From: Oscillospiraceae bacterium
GTDB taxonomy: Bacteria > Bacillota > Clostridia > Oscillospirales > Acutalibacteraceae
Length of the DNA: 64,000 bases
Assembly: GCA_015066625.1 (NCBI GenBank)
Contig: SVOC01000010.1
Span: 1 to 64,000 of the forward strand
Direction of reading: 5' to 3'
Of the stretch, positions 41,261-51,122 are shown one piece after another. Position 1 is the first letter of the stretch; the number at the start of each line of letters is the position of its first letter. A model generated the notes under the pieces. It saw only the letters and a program-made list of their open reading frames with translations, did not search any database and was not told the origin of the DNA. A program made the translations under genes and the position numbers.

Positions 41261-42622
41261 ATGAAAAACAAAATTAAAGACAGTGCATTTTACAAAGCAT
41301 TTTTTGTAATGACACTTACGATGGCTGTGCAAAATCTGATTGTATTCGGCGTTAACCTTGCGGATTCGGTTATGATGGGTGCATACAGCGAAACCGCACT
41401 CAGCGGCGTGGGAATCTGCAACAACATTCAGTTCTTTCTGAACATGGCGGCTTCAGGCATTGCTTCGGGTATGACGGTTATCGCCTCTCAGTATTGGGGT
41501 CAGAATGAAAAAAAGCCCATTTACAGAGTATCTGCGGTTGCCATGTGGATAAGCATTATATTTTCTATGCTTATTTTTGCCTTTGCCGCTCTTGCACCTG
41601 AAACACTTATAAGGCTTTTTACGGATAAAGAAGCGGTCATTGAGCAGGCAGTGCTCTATCTGGATATTATAAAGTATACCTATTTATTGTTTGCACTTAC
41701 AACGATAATGCTTGCAATCCTGCGAAGTGTTGAAACCGTTAAAATAGGTTTTTATGTTTCGCTTTCATCCTTTGCAGTCAATATTCTTCTCAACTATATG
41801 CTTATTTACGGCAAATTCGGTGCTCCCGAAATGGGAATAAGGGGTGCAGCACTTGCAACACTTGTTTCAAGAGCGATCGAACTTGCGGTTGTTGTGATAT
41901 ACATATTGTTTGTTGACAAAAAGCTGAAAATGAAACTCCGTGACCTTTTTGCAACGGATATGCAGATGTTCCGAGATTATTTCAAAACAGGTCTTCCTCT
42001 TATGATGAGCAGTGTTTCCTGGGGTATTGCAATGAGCATTCAGGGTGCAATCATCGGCAGACTTATTGAAAGCGCCATTGCAGCAAACAGTATCGCAACA
42101 ACAATTTTTCAGGTTGCAACGGTTATCTGCTATGCATCCGGCAATGTTGCCTGTGTGCTTATCGGCAAAACCATAGGCGAAAACAAGCCTCTTGATGTAA
42201 TCAAGCGCCGCAGCAAAATGCTTCAGCTTATCTTCCTTGGCATAGGAATTGCATCAAGCGCAATTCTTCTGCTGACCAAAAATCTTATCATTGATTTTTA
42301 TAACGCAACACCTCAGACCGTTGATATCACCAATCAGTTTATCTGGGTGCTTTGTGTTACGATTATCGGCACGTCTTATGAAGCACCCAGCCTTTGCGGA
42401 ATTGTTTCGGGAGGCGGCGACACTTCATTCGTGCTGAAAAACGACATAATTTTTATGTGGCTTATCGTCCTGCCGCTGAGTATACTCAGTGCCTTCGTTT
42501 TCAAGTTCCCCGTTGTTGTCACATTTGCCTGCCTTAAAGCAGACCAGGTGCTGAAATGTGCGGTCGCCGTTGTGAAGGTAAACAAATTCAACTGGATAAA
42601 AAAGGTTACAAAAGCATCGTAA
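41261..42622 (+). CDS. MATE family efflux transporter
   Basis: 453 residues with 12 helices in two homologous halves: MTLTMAVQNLIVFGVNLADSVMMG-type first half and TGLPLMMSSVSWG start of the second. MATE proteins export drugs or metabolites with H+ or Na+. Transcribed alone between a consensus promoter and a terminator. Confidence 0.93.
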   Translation: MKNKIKDSAFYKAFFVMTLTMAVQNLIVFGVNLADSVMMGAYSETALSGVGICNNIQFFLNMAASGIASGMTVIASQYWGQNEKKPIYRVSAVAMWISIIFSMLIFAFAALAPETLIRLFTDKEAVIEQAVLYLDIIKYTYLLFALTTIMLAILRSVETVKIGFYVSLSSFAVNILLNYMLIYGKFGAPEMGIRGAALATLVSRAIELAVVVIYILFVDKKLKMKLRDLFATDMQMFRDYFKTGLPLMMSSVSWGIAMSIQGAIIGRLIESAIAANSIATTIFQVATVICYASGNVACVLIGKTIGENKPLDVIKRRSKMLQLIFLGIGIASSAILLLTKNLIIDFYNATPQTVDITNQFIWVLCVTIIGTSYEAPSLCGIVSGGGDTSFVLKNDIIFMWLIVLPLSILSAFVFKFPVVVTFACLKADQVLKCAVAVVKVNKFNWIKKVTKAS

Positions 42623-42628
42623 CAAGAA

Positions 42629-42658
42629 AACGGACTGCTCACGAATGAACAGTCCGTT
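42629..42658. terminator. Terminator between MATE and clpX
   Basis: AACGGACTG (42629-42637) pairs with CAGTCCGTT (42650-42658), followed by GAATTTTT. Convergent genes. Confidence 0.75.
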
Positions 42659-42664
42659 GAATTT

Positions 42665-43951
42665 TTAACTTGCACTTTTGGGATTTGTAACCTTGGGAGG
42701 AGGTGCCATTTTGGCTCTTCTGCTGTTGGGATTGCGTTCAATCAAAGGCTCTGCACCTTCGTTTACACTGGCAGCGGTAATGCACACTCTCTCAACCGTG
42801 GGGTCTGAGGGCACATCATACATAACCGACATAAGAACGCCTTCAATAATCGAGCGAAGACCTCTTGCACCCGTTTTCTTTTCGAGTGCCTTTTCTGCAA
42901 TTGCTTCAAGTGCACTCAAATCAAAATCAAGTTCAACATCATCAAGCTTAAAAAGCTCCTTATACTGCTTTACAACAGCATTTTTCGGCTTTGTGAGAAT
43001 CTCAACAAGTGCGTCTCTGTCAAGCTCCTGAAGAGTTGTAACAACAGGAAGTCTGCCAACAAGCTCGGGAATAATACCGAACTTTACAAGGTCCTGCTGA
43101 ACAACCTTTGCCATCAGATTTTCTTTTGCGGCTTCGGATTTGCTCTTTATCTGCGCTCCGAAACCGAGGGCTGTACCCTCTGAACGCTTTTCGATTATCT
43201 TTTCAATGCCGTCAAAAGCACCGCCGCAGATAAACAGAATGTTTGAGGTATCAATCTGTATGAACTCCTGCTGAGGATGCTTTCTGCCGCCCTGAGGCGG
43301 AACATTGGCAACGGTTCCTTCAATTATTTTAAGAAGCGCCTGCTGAACGCCTTCACCGCTTACATCTCTTGTAATTGAGGGATTCTCGCTCTTTCTGGCA
43401 ATCTTATCTATTTCGTCAACATAGATAATGCCTCTCTCTGCACGCTCAATATCAAAGTCCGCCGCCTGAATAATTCTAAGCAGAATATTCTCAACATCTT
43501 CGCCTACATAGCCTGCCTCTGTAAGAGTTGTTGCATCTGCAATAGCAAAGGGCACATCAAGAATCTTTGCAAGGGTCTGGGCAAGCATAGTTTTACCTAC
43601 ACCGGTGGGGCCAAGCAGAAGAATGTTACTCTTCTGGATTTCAACATCCGTTGCACCCTTGGTGCTGATACGCTTATAGTGGTTATAAACCGCAACACTC
43701 AGAGCAATTTTTGCACTTTCCTGGCCGATAACATATTCATCAAGCTTTGCCTTGATTTCGTGGGGCTTGGGAAGTGACGCGGAATCAAAATCGTCGTGGC
43801 TGTGAACAGGCTCAGAGTCAATTATTGAACAGCAGAGTTCAACACATTCGTTACAGATATATACATTGGGTCCCGCAATAAGCTTATCTACCTGGTCCTG
43901 AGTTTTATGGCAGAACGAGCAGGAAACCTTTCTTTCGTCATCTCTGGGCAT
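42665..43951 (-). CDS. clpX: ClpXP protease ATPase subunit ClpX
   Basis: AAA+ unfoldase of the ClpXP protease, 428 residues. N-terminal zinc finger ([13 protein letters not shown]...CNECVELC), Walker A GPTGVGKT, Walker [11 protein letters not shown], sensor [11 protein letters not shown], and the ClpP-docking loop as LGFGAQ. It begins 20 nt after clpP, forming a tig-clpP-clpX array. Confidence 0.98.
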   Translation of the reverse strand: MPRDDERKVSCSFCHKTQDQVDKLIAGPNVYICNECVELCCSIIDSEPVHSHDDFDSASLPKPHEIKAKLDEYVIGQESAKIALSVAVYNHYKRISTKGATDVEIQKSNILLLGPTGVGKTMLAQTLAKILDVPFAIADATTLTEAGYVGEDVENILLRIIQAADFDIERAERGIIYVDEIDKIARKSENPSITRDVSGEGVQQALLKIIEGTVANVPPQGGRKHPQQEFIQIDTSNILFICGGAFDGIEKIIEKRSEGTALGFGAQIKSKSEAAKENLMAKVVQQDLVKFGIIPELVGRLPVVTTLQELDRDALVEILTKPKNAVVKQYKELFKLDDVELDFDLSALEAIAEKALEKKTGARGLRSIIEGVLMSVMYDVPSDPTVERVCITAASVNEGAEPLIERNPNSRRAKMAPPPKVTNPKSAS

Positions 43952-43971
43952 TTTTTGCCTCCTGTGTCAGT

Positions 43972-44553
43972 TTATCTTTTTGCAATCACCTTATCGACAA
44001 GGCCGTATTCCATGGCCTCCTGAGCGGTGAGATAATTGTCTCTTTCGGTATCTCTTGCAATTTCTTCAATAGATCTGCCGGTGTTTTCTGAAAGAATTCT
44101 GTTAAGTCTTTCCCTTGTCTTAAGGATGTGGTCTGCAACAATCTTGATTTCGGTTGCCTGACCTCTTGCTCCGCCAAGGGGCTGATGAATCATAATCTCG
44201 CTGTTGGGAAGAGCAAATCTCTTGCCCTTTGCACCTGATGAAAGCAGGAACGCGCCCATTGAAGCAGCCATACCCATGCAGATGGTTGAAACATCACACT
44301 TGATGTACTGCATAGTGTCATAAATAGCCATGCCTGCGGTTACAGATCCGCCGGGGCTGTTGATATAAAGGCTTATATCCTTTTCGGGGTCCTGACCTTC
44401 AAGATAAAGAAGCTGTGCAACAACAATGCTTGCGGTTGCGTCGTTTACCTCATCGGAGAGAACGATAATTCTGTCGTTAAGAAGGCGTGAAAAAATATCG
44501 TATGAACGCTCGCCTCTGTTAGTCTGTTCAACAACGTACGGTACCAATGCCAT
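43972..44553 (-). CDS. clpP: ATP-dependent Clp protease proteolytic subunit ClpP
   Basis: 193 residues. Catalytic Ser in [11 protein letters not shown], His in MIHQPLGGA and Asp in [14 protein letters not shown] at 44553 is preferred: GGA lies 9 nt upstream, and the N-terminus [10 protein letters not shown] matches ClpP. It is separated from tig by 101 nt that carry an inverted repeat. Confidence 0.98.
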   Translation of the reverse strand: MALVPYVVEQTNRGERSYDIFSRLLNDRIIVLSDEVNDATASIVVAQLLYLEGQDPEKDISLYINSPGGSVTAGMAIYDTMQYIKCDVSTICMGMAASMGAFLLSSGAKGKRFALPNSEIMIHQPLGGARGQATEIKIVADHILKTRERLNRILSENTGRSIEEIARDTERDNYLTAQEAMEYGLVDKVIAKR

Positions 44554-44585
44554 AAAAATCAATCCTTTCTCCGCAATTAAGAATA

Positions 44586-44613
44586 GATAAACCGGCTTTT
44601 ACACCGGTTTATC
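44586..44613. other. Inverted repeat between tig and clpP
   Basis: GATAAACCGG (44586-44595) and CCGGTTTATC (44604-44613), a 10-bp perfect stem with an 8-nt loop. On the minus strand no T-run follows, so it may be a weak terminator or processing site that uncouples tig from clpPX. Confidence 0.5.
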
Positions 44614-44654
44614 CTTATATGCTCATATTTAAGTATAGTTAGAATTTCTGCCGA

Positions 44655-46079
44655 TTATTCAGCTGATTCTTCCTTCTTTTCTGCCGCCTTTTTGGTTGTC
44701 TTCTTTGCTGCAGGCTTCTTTGCGGGCTTTGCTTCTTCAGCTTCGCCTTCTTCTGCGGGAGCTGCTTCCTTCTTCTTGGTTGCTCTCTTTGCAGCGGGCT
44801 TCTTTGCCTTTGCGGAATCAATTACAACCTTAAAAGCATCCTGCTTTACAAGCTCTGCTGCAACAGTTGCTTCGGGAACAAGTTCCTTAATCTTTTCAAC
44901 ATCAAGCTGATACATTTCAGCCATCTTTGCATATTCTGCTTCAATAGCTTCTGCTGATGCGGTAAGACCTTCAAGCTCGATAATCTTTTCAACCGCAAGG
45001 TCAATCTTAACCTCTGAAACTGCGCGTTCCTTCATCTGAGCCTCGAAAGCTGCCTTATCCATACCCATGTACATAAGGTATGTATCAACATCGATACCCT
45101 GCTGAGCAAGTCTCTGTGCAAATGAATCAACATCTTCCTTTGCTCTGTTATCATACATGCACTCGGGAATTTCGCCCTCAACATTTGCAACAAGAGCTTC
45201 GATTACTGCATCCTCAAATGCATTCTGAGCACTCTCCTGCTTTCTCTTGAGGATATCTTCCTCAACGCCCTTTTTGAGGTCAGCTACTGTTTCATATTCG
45301 CCCATATCCTTTGCGAATTCGTCATCAAGCTCGGGAAGTTCCTTAACCTTGATTTCGTGAAGCTTGATCTTGAATACTGCTGCCTTTGAAGCAAGCTCGG
45401 GAGCGTAAGCCTCGGGGAATGTAACATTCACATCGAATTCTTCGCCTGCATTGTGACCGATAATCTGCTCTTCAAAGCCGGGGATGAATGAACCTGAACC
45501 GATTGTAAGTTCATACTTTTCAGCCTTGCCGCCTTCGAATGCAACGCCGTCAACAAAGCCTTCAAAGTCGATAACGGTGATATCGCCGTCTTTAACAGCT
45601 CTGTCATCAACATTGATGATTCTTGCACCTCTTTCAAGCATATGCTCGATTTCGTGGTCAACTTCTTCCTTTGTAACCTTTGAGTCAGCTTTTTCAGCGG
45701 TAAGACCCTTGTAAGCCTTAAGTGTGATTTCGGGCTTTACGGTTACGTTGAAGGTCATTACAACGCCTTCTTCTTTGCTCATTGTTTTAACATCAAAATC
45801 CTTGGGTGAATCAACGGGAACGATGCCTGCTTCTTCGTAAGCAGCCTGAACTGCATCGGGGAATACGATATCAAGAGCATCCTCATAGAATACTTCCTTG
45901 CCGTAAAGCTTTTCAATCATCTGAAGAGGAGCCTTACCCTTACGGAAGCCGGGAATCTGAATTGACTTTCTCTGCTTAAGATAAGCCTGCTGTATTGCAG
46001 CTCTGAAATCTTCTGCCGCAATAGCGATTTCAACCGAATAAGTGTTGGTTTCTGTTTTGTTTGCTGATACTAAACTCAT
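44655..46079 (-). CDS. tig: Trigger factor with an extra lysine/alanine-rich tail
   Basis: Ribosome-bound chaperone and prolyl isomerase, 474 residues. N-terminal ribosome-docking signature GFRKGKAPLQMIEKLYG; FKBP-like domain from ~VKDGDITVIDFEGFVDG to FKIKLHEIKV (residues ~160-245); helical C-terminal cradle to ~415. The last ~55 residues are an added low-complexity tail of Lys, Ala, Pro and Glu (repeats of PAAK, TKK), unlike standard trigger factor. Confidence 0.96.
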   Translation of the reverse strand: MSLVSANKTETNTYSVEIAIAAEDFRAAIQQAYLKQRKSIQIPGFRKGKAPLQMIEKLYGKEVFYEDALDIVFPDAVQAAYEEAGIVPVDSPKDFDVKTMSKEEGVVMTFNVTVKPEITLKAYKGLTAEKADSKVTKEEVDHEIEHMLERGARIINVDDRAVKDGDITVIDFEGFVDGVAFEGGKAEKYELTIGSGSFIPGFEEQIIGHNAGEEFDVNVTFPEAYAPELASKAAVFKIKLHEIKVKELPELDDEFAKDMGEYETVADLKKGVEEDILKRKQESAQNAFEDAVIEALVANVEGEIPECMYDNRAKEDVDSFAQRLAQQGIDVDTYLMYMGMDKAAFEAQMKERAVSEVKIDLAVEKIIELEGLTASAEAIEAEYAKMAEMYQLDVEKIKELVPEATVAAELVKQDAFKVVIDSAKAKKPAAKRATKKKEAAPAEEGEAEEAKPAKKPAAKKTTKKAAEKKEESAE

Positions 46080-46113
46080 TTTAGAATTCCTCCAATTCTA
46101 CTATTACCCGTAG

Positions 46114-46122
46114 ATTATAACA
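46114..46122 (-). promoter_or_regulatory. Extended -10 promoter of tig
   Basis: Minus strand TGT-TATAAT (46114-46122), about 30 nt before the tig ATG; no clear -35. The rest of 46080-46228 is AT-rich with nothing else I recognise. Confidence 0.5.
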
Positions 46123-46228
46123 AATAATTCTTTAAATTTCTATATAAATTTGTTATTATTTGCATTTTCTTATGTTTAGTTAAATTTTCCGTTTTTTTAT
46201 GCCGTCTTTTGGTTATATTGACGTATAA

Positions 46229-46915
46229 TCAGTATACCAAAGCAGGGCAAAACTGCAAAAAATCGCTTGAAATAAGCGAAAATCTGATGCCGTCCTTCTC
46301 TCCGATAAACGCACCCGTATGGGAATACGAATGAAGATGGCCGTAATAACATCTGTTGATTTTTTCTTCAACAAGCACATTATAAATTTCATCGCATTTC
46401 TGGGTTATATTAACGGGCGGATAGTGAAGAAACACAACGGGTTCAAGCCCTGTTTCCTTTGCAGCGGCTATCGAAGCACGCAGTCTGCCTGCTTCACGGA
46501 GCACCACCTTTTTATCCGCATCCTTTTCCGCATCAAAAAACCAACCTCTCGTGCCGCAGATTGCAAAATCTCCTGCTGTATAGGCGTTGTTATGAAGAAT
46601 GTTGAGAGTGGAAAGAGAGTGCTTTTCAAAAAATTCATCGGCTTTCTTTTTTGTTGCCCACCAATAGTCGTGATTGCCCTTCAGAATAATCTTTTTGCCG
46701 GGCAGAGAATCCAGAAATTTAAAATCCTCAAGACCTTCTTCAAGATTCATACACCAGGATATATCGCCTGCAATAACAACCGTATCACCGTCACGCACAA
46801 GTCTGCGCCAGTTATTTTCAAGCCGCTTTTCGTAATCTGTCCAGCCGCCGAAAATGTTCATTGACTTACCCGTGGCAAGCGAAAGATGAGTATCTCCGAT
46901 TGCAAAAAGTGCCAT
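46229..46915 (-). CDS. Cytoplasmic metallophosphoesterase
   Basis: 228 residues, calcineurin-like phosphoesterase without a signal peptide. Motifs: AIGDTHLSL, VIAGDISWCM, LKGNHDYWW, VFLHYPP and CYYGHLHSYSH. The gene is common in Clostridia but its substrate is not known to me. ATG at 46915 is preferred over 46921 because AAAGGA lies 7 nt before it. Divergent from the DUF1540 gene. Confidence 0.88.
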   Translation of the reverse strand: MALFAIGDTHLSLATGKSMNIFGGWTDYEKRLENNWRRLVRDGDTVVIAGDISWCMNLEEGLEDFKFLDSLPGKKIILKGNHDYWWATKKKADEFFEKHSLSTLNILHNNAYTAGDFAICGTRGWFFDAEKDADKKVVLREAGRLRASIAAAKETGLEPVVFLHYPPVNITQKCDEIYNVLVEEKINRCYYGHLHSYSHTGAFIGEKDGIRFSLISSDFLQFCPALVY

Positions 46916-47006
46916 ACGCATATCCTTTCCAAAAATAATTCAATGCAAAACCGTCAATAATATCAATGCGGATTCTTTCCGTTATTAACCGAAAGGAGAA
47001 AAAGAA

Positions 47007-47195
47007 ATGAACAACGAAATCGGCGCAATTACCTGCTTTGCAAAAAACTGCATTTACCACAAGGGCAACACAGCCTGCACCGCAGGCACTATTGAGGTTG
47101 GTAACTCCTCTGCCTGCAAATGCGGTGAAACACAGTGCTCAACCTTCAAGCTCAACGAAAATGCCGTTGGTGAAGCAAGAGGCTGCTGCGATTAA
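47007..47195 (+). CDS. DUF1540 domain small cysteine-rich protein
   Basis: 62 residues with eight cysteines in the DUF1540 pattern (CFAKNCIYH, ACTAGTIEVG, CKCGETQCSTF) and a further CC at the end. Probably binds a metal; such proteins are frequent in spore-formers but have no assigned function. RBS AAAGGAGA before the ATG. Its TAA overlaps the thrC stop on the other strand (shared TTAA), leaving no space for a terminator. Confidence 0.9.
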   Translation: MNNEIGAITCFAKNCIYHKGNTACTAGTIEVGNSSACKCGETQCSTFKLNENAVGEARGCCD

Positions 47196-48679
47196 ATTCC
47201 AAGCATATTGAACACTACGCCGTCCATTTCATTCTTTGAACAGCAGCCGTCAAATCTGACAGCCTTATCGCGAAGATTTGCAAGCTGTTCGGGGCAGGCT
47301 TTGCCTGTTACTTCGGCAAGGCGTTCAACCATTTCAAACTCGTCAAGTCCCTCTGTTCCGCCTGCAACAGCTTCAAGCACTGCGGCGCTGAACTTGAAGG
47401 GGCTTGCGGTTGAAGCAATTACGGCAGGCGTTGAATCGCCTGTCTTTTCTTTGTAGTCATAGTATACCTTAACGGCAACCGCAGTATGTGTATCGCAAAG
47501 ATATCCCTTTCCTTTGAACACCTTTGCTATTGTTTCTTTTGTTTCGGTATCATCACAGCAACCTGCCGCAAAAACAGCCTTAATTTCATCAAGAGTTGCG
47601 CCGTCAACTTCATACTTACCGTCTTCGCTGAGCTGCTTCATCCACTGCTTTACATTTTCACTGCCGCTTACGGAATAAAGAAGTCTTTCAAGGTTGCTCG
47701 AAATGAGAATATCCATCGAGGGAGAAATTGTTGTGAAGAATTCACGGTTTCTGTCATACACACCTGTTGTGAGGAACTCGGTAAGAACAGAGTTGCTGTT
47801 TGAAGCACAGATAAGCTTCTTCACGGGCAGGCCCATTTCTTTTGCATAGTATGCGGCAAGAATGTTGCCGAAGTTACCTGTGGGAACAACAACATTGATT
47901 TCATCCCCTGCTTTGATTTCGCCGCTTGCAAGCAAATCGCAGTATGCGGAGAAATAGTAGACAATCTGGGGACAGAGTCTGCCCCAGTTGATTGAGTTTG
48001 CCGATGAAAATGCCATCGAGTTTGCAGCAAGCTTTTCACCGATTGCCTTGTCTGTGAAAATACGCTTTACGCCACTCTGTGCATCATCAAAATTACCTTC
48101 GATTGCACAAACAGAAACATTGTTGCCCTCCTGAGTGCACATTTGGAGCTTCTGCATGGGGCTTACGCCGTCGCTGGGATAGAAAACAAGAATCTGAGTG
48201 TTTTCAACATCCTTGAAGCCTTCAAGTGCAGCCTTACCGGTATCACCCGATGTTGCAACAAGAATAACGATTTTTGTGCCTTTTGCAGCCTTGCCGCTGG
48301 AAACGGTGAGAAGTCTGGGAAGTATCTGAAGCGCCATATCCTTGAACGCACAGGTAGGACCCTTGAAGAGCTCAAGAATGTGCACGCCGTCTTCAATTTT
48401 TGCAAGAGGAGCAACCTTTGCATCTGAAAAACCGGTTTCATAGGCGCCCTTTACGCAGGAATCAACCTCTGCTTCGGTGAAATCGGTAAGAAACAGCGAA
48501 AGGATTGACTTTGCTCTGCCGATATAATCAAGCTTTGCAAGTTCCGAAACGGTATCCATTGAAACCTTTGGAAGATTTTCAGGCACAAAAAGTCCGCCTT
48601 CAGCAGAAATACCCTTTGTGATTGCCTGAGAAGCGGTTACTTTGATACCGGTATCTCTTGTGCTTACATAATTCATCAT
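47192..48679 (-). CDS. thrC: Threonine synthase
   Basis: PLP enzyme converting O-phosphohomoserine to threonine, 495 residues (the longer class of ThrC). N-terminus YVSTRDTGIKVTASQAI; PLP lysine in GPTCAFKDMALQ; phosphate-binding VPTGNFGNILAAYYAK. Its own promoter lies at 48711-48739. No other threonine-pathway gene is adjacent. Confidence 0.97.
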   Translation of the reverse strand: MMNYVSTRDTGIKVTASQAITKGISAEGGLFVPENLPKVSMDTVSELAKLDYIGRAKSILSLFLTDFTEAEVDSCVKGAYETGFSDAKVAPLAKIEDGVHILELFKGPTCAFKDMALQILPRLLTVSSGKAAKGTKIVILVATSGDTGKAALEGFKDVENTQILVFYPSDGVSPMQKLQMCTQEGNNVSVCAIEGNFDDAQSGVKRIFTDKAIGEKLAANSMAFSSANSINWGRLCPQIVYYFSAYCDLLASGEIKAGDEINVVVPTGNFGNILAAYYAKEMGLPVKKLICASNSNSVLTEFLTTGVYDRNREFFTTISPSMDILISSNLERLLYSVSGSENVKQWMKQLSEDGKYEVDGATLDEIKAVFAAGCCDDTETKETIAKVFKGKGYLCDTHTAVAVKVYYDYKEKTGDSTPAVIASTASPFKFSAAVLEAVAGGTEGLDEFEMVERLAEVTGKACPEQLANLRDKAVRFDGCCSKNEMDGVVFNMLGI

Positions 48680-48710
48680 ACATCATCCTTTTCGGAAATA
48701 ATTCGTAAAC

Positions 48711-48739
48711 ATTATATCACACAAATGCAATTTTGTAAA
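48711..48739 (-). promoter_or_regulatory. Promoter of thrC
   Basis: Minus strand: TTTACA (48734-48739), 17-nt spacer, TATAAT (48711-48716) with TGA extension. The remaining ~210 nt up to the yraN stop (48740-48951) are AT-rich with no feature I can support. Confidence 0.7.
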
Positions 48740-48951
48740 ACATTTGCTTCAAGACACAATGATTCTTCAAACAAATATCAGCAGGTAAAAACTGCATTTT
48801 ATTTGCAATTACTATATTTTATTGTAAAGTGTTTCAGCTTTACAAAGCGCTGTTTTAAAGTATAACAGCAAGTAATATCAACAGCTTGAAAGAAAATCAT
48901 CCTGCCAAATTGTACCAACATTTCGTAAAGCTATTTCACTTTACATGTTTA

Positions 48952-49305
48952 TCAGAATGCATTTTCGATATAGTTTATATTTTTCAGCTTATTACTGTTG
49001 TCAACATACACTTCGCACACATCAAACCGCAGATTTTCTTTGATTTTCGCATACGAAACAAAATTTTTTGCCGCCATTTCGAGTCTTTCGGTCTTACCGT
49101 TGTCAACCGCTTCCATAGGTCGGATTGCGGTTTTCTCGTTTCTTGTTTTAACTTCAACAAAACAGACCGTGCCGTTTTTGCGTGCGATTATATCGATTTC
49201 GCCGAAACGGCAGGTATAGTTTGTGCCCAGGATTTCATAGTTTCTGTCTCTGAGATAGCGGGCAGCATAAAGCTCACCCCACACACCCGTTTTATTTTTT
49301 ATCAT
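48952..49305 (-). CDS. YraN family (UPF0102) nuclease-fold protein
   Basis: 117 residues, Holliday-junction-resolvase-like fold with the conserved core GELYAARYL, RFGEIDIIA and VCFVEVKTR. It usually sits next to rnhB, as here. ATG at 49305 overlaps the rnhB stop by 4 nt, indicating coupling. The biochemical role is unknown. Confidence 0.92.
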   Translation of the reverse strand: MIKNKTGVWGELYAARYLRDRNYEILGTNYTCRFGEIDIIARKNGTVCFVEVKTRNEKTAIRPMEAVDNGKTERLEMAAKNFVSYAKIKENLRFDVCEVYVDNSNKLKNINYIENAF

Positions 49306-49907
49306 TTTGACGCACCGATAATTTTGGTAAGAAATGACCTGCGGTGACAATCTGAAATGCCATGTGCTTCAATCATTTCATAGTGAAGCTTTGTGCCGTA
49401 GCCCTTGTGCTTTTCAAACTGATACTGAGGATATTTTTCTGCAATTTCAAGCATAAATCTATCCCTGCTTACCTTGGCAAGAATGGAAGCCGCCGCTATT
49501 GAAGGGCTGTTTGCATCACCTTTGATTATGGTTTCGCCATCAATGGCGAGAGGAGGCATTCTGTTGCCGTCAACAAGTGCATAATCCGCAGGCACATCAA
49601 GACCTTCAACCGCCTTACGCATAGCAAGATATGTTGCCTGAAGAATGTTGATTTCATCAATGGTCTTTTCGTCAACACTCGCAACACACCAGCTTATCGC
49701 CTTTTCTTTTATAACATCAAAAAGAGCTTCTCGCTTTTTTTCGGATATCTTTTTGGAATCGTTAAGACCTTCTATAACACAGCCTTCGGGCAGAATAACC
49801 GCCGCCGCAAAAACGGGGCCTGCAAGAGGTCCTCTGCCTGCTTCATCAACACCGCAGACAGCCTTGTAGCCTTTCCGAGCTGCATTTATTTCATACTGAA
49901 AATTCAT
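49302..49907 (-). CDS. rnhB: Ribonuclease HII
   Basis: 201 residues; removes ribonucleotides and RNA from RNA-DNA hybrids. The N-terminal catalytic motif is AVCGVDEAGRGPLAGPVFA; further acidic residues in DYALVDGNRMP and SIAAASILAKVSRDR. Overlaps yraN by 4 nt and follows the CapA-like gene. Confidence 0.97.
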   Translation of the reverse strand: MNFQYEINAARKGYKAVCGVDEAGRGPLAGPVFAAAVILPEGCVIEGLNDSKKISEKKREALFDVIKEKAISWCVASVDEKTIDEINILQATYLAMRKAVEGLDVPADYALVDGNRMPPLAIDGETIIKGDANSPSIAAASILAKVSRDRFMLEIAEKYPQYQFEKHKGYGTKLHYEMIEAHGISDCHRRSFLTKIIGASK

Positions 49908-49921
49908 TTATACCACTCACC

Positions 49922-51103
49922 TTATTTGAGAAACTGCTTATCTATAACATCGTTGAGAATATCATGGAGATATTGCAAGCTGAAATCCGATGTTTTGCTG
50001 AGGACACCGTGCTTTGAAGCAAGTTCCTCGGTATACGAATCAAGGGGGTAAACCCTTATATTTGAACATCCGTAGCCGAAATGAGTAACAACACCTGAAA
50101 ACTTAACATTTTCAAGAGCTGTCTCACCCGTTGTGTTATTCTTGACAACCTCAAAATTCAGCATACCGCCAAGCATTCTGGGTCCTCTGTTCTGTGCAGA
50201 AATAAAATTACCCAGCGAGTAAGCAACAAGGGTTTTTCTGCCGTCGCGGTTGGCTATATATTCAACGGGCTGAATAACATGGGGATGTGTGCCGATGATT
50301 ACGTCCGCACCCCACATTGCAAGCTTTTCTGCAAGCTCTCTCTGGGCATCCGTAGGCTCGTGTGTATATTCATTGCCCCAGTGTGCACTTACGATAACGA
50401 CATCTGCAATTTCCCTGGCTTTTATAATACGCTGCTGCAAAAGGGATTCGTCCGCTGCGCGGACAAGGATAACCTCCGAATCCGCCGGAAGAGAAAGTCC
50501 GTTTGCAGAATCCGTAAAACCGAGATAAGCAATCTTAACACCGTTGACTTCATTCATAGGAATATTGCTCATATCATCGGCATTGAGATAAGCACCGCAG
50601 GTTAAGGCATTCTTGCTTTTCCAGAAGTTTATTGCGGATACAAGACCTTTTTCACCGCAGTCAAGAGAATGGTTTGTTGCAATATTGAAAACATCAAAAC
50701 CGATTTCAAGCATTTCTTCACCCACTTCAACAGGTGAATTGAACATGGGATAGCTTGAAACATTGTGTTCAGTTGAAATAATCGTTTCCTGATTGAGAAT
50801 AGCAACATCGGGCTCAGCAATATAATCGGCAATTCTTTCGTATGCGTCGGTAAAATCATAACCGCCGCTGCTCCTTGCCGCCGCCTGCTCATAAACCGTA
50901 TCGTGAATAAGGTTATCGCCCACAGCCGCAAAGGTTACTCTCGAAAACAGCTCGGCCTGCTGAGTTGTTTCGCCGTCTGAATTCGGTGCAACACCTGTGC
51001 TTATATCGGGGCGTGATGAATCCTTGCTGAGAAAAATAACACCAAGTGCAATTATATCGATAACAATAATCACGGCAAGAAAGATTGACATTCTTTTTTT
51101 CAT
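49922..51103 (-). CDS. CapA/PgsA-like metallophosphatase-fold protein (membrane anchored)
   Basis: 393 residues with an N-terminal transmembrane/signal segment (MSIFLAVIIVIDIIALGVIFL). CapA domain: AAVGDNLIHDTVY, VAILNQETIIS, IATNHSLDCGEKGL, VSAHWGNEYTHEPTD, IGTHPHVIQPVEY and YSLGNFIS. CapA takes part in poly-gamma-glutamate export in Bacillus, but no capB or capC is here, so the role is uncertain. Lies between rbgA and rnhB. Confidence 0.88.
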   Translation of the reverse strand: MKKRMSIFLAVIIVIDIIALGVIFLSKDSSRPDISTGVAPNSDGETTQQAELFSRVTFAAVGDNLIHDTVYEQAAARSSGGYDFTDAYERIADYIAEPDVAILNQETIISTEHNVSSYPMFNSPVEVGEEMLEIGFDVFNIATNHSLDCGEKGLVSAINFWKSKNALTCGAYLNADDMSNIPMNEVNGVKIAYLGFTDSANGLSLPADSEVILVRAADESLLQQRIIKAREIADVVIVSAHWGNEYTHEPTDAQRELAEKLAMWGADVIIGTHPHVIQPVEYIANRDGRKTLVAYSLGNFISAQNRGPRMLGGMLNFEVVKNNTTGETALENVKFSGVVTHFGYGCSNIRVYPLDSYTEELASKHGVLSKTSDFSLQYLHDILNDVIDKQFLK

Positions 51104-51122
51104 TTTTTCACCTCTGGCAAAA

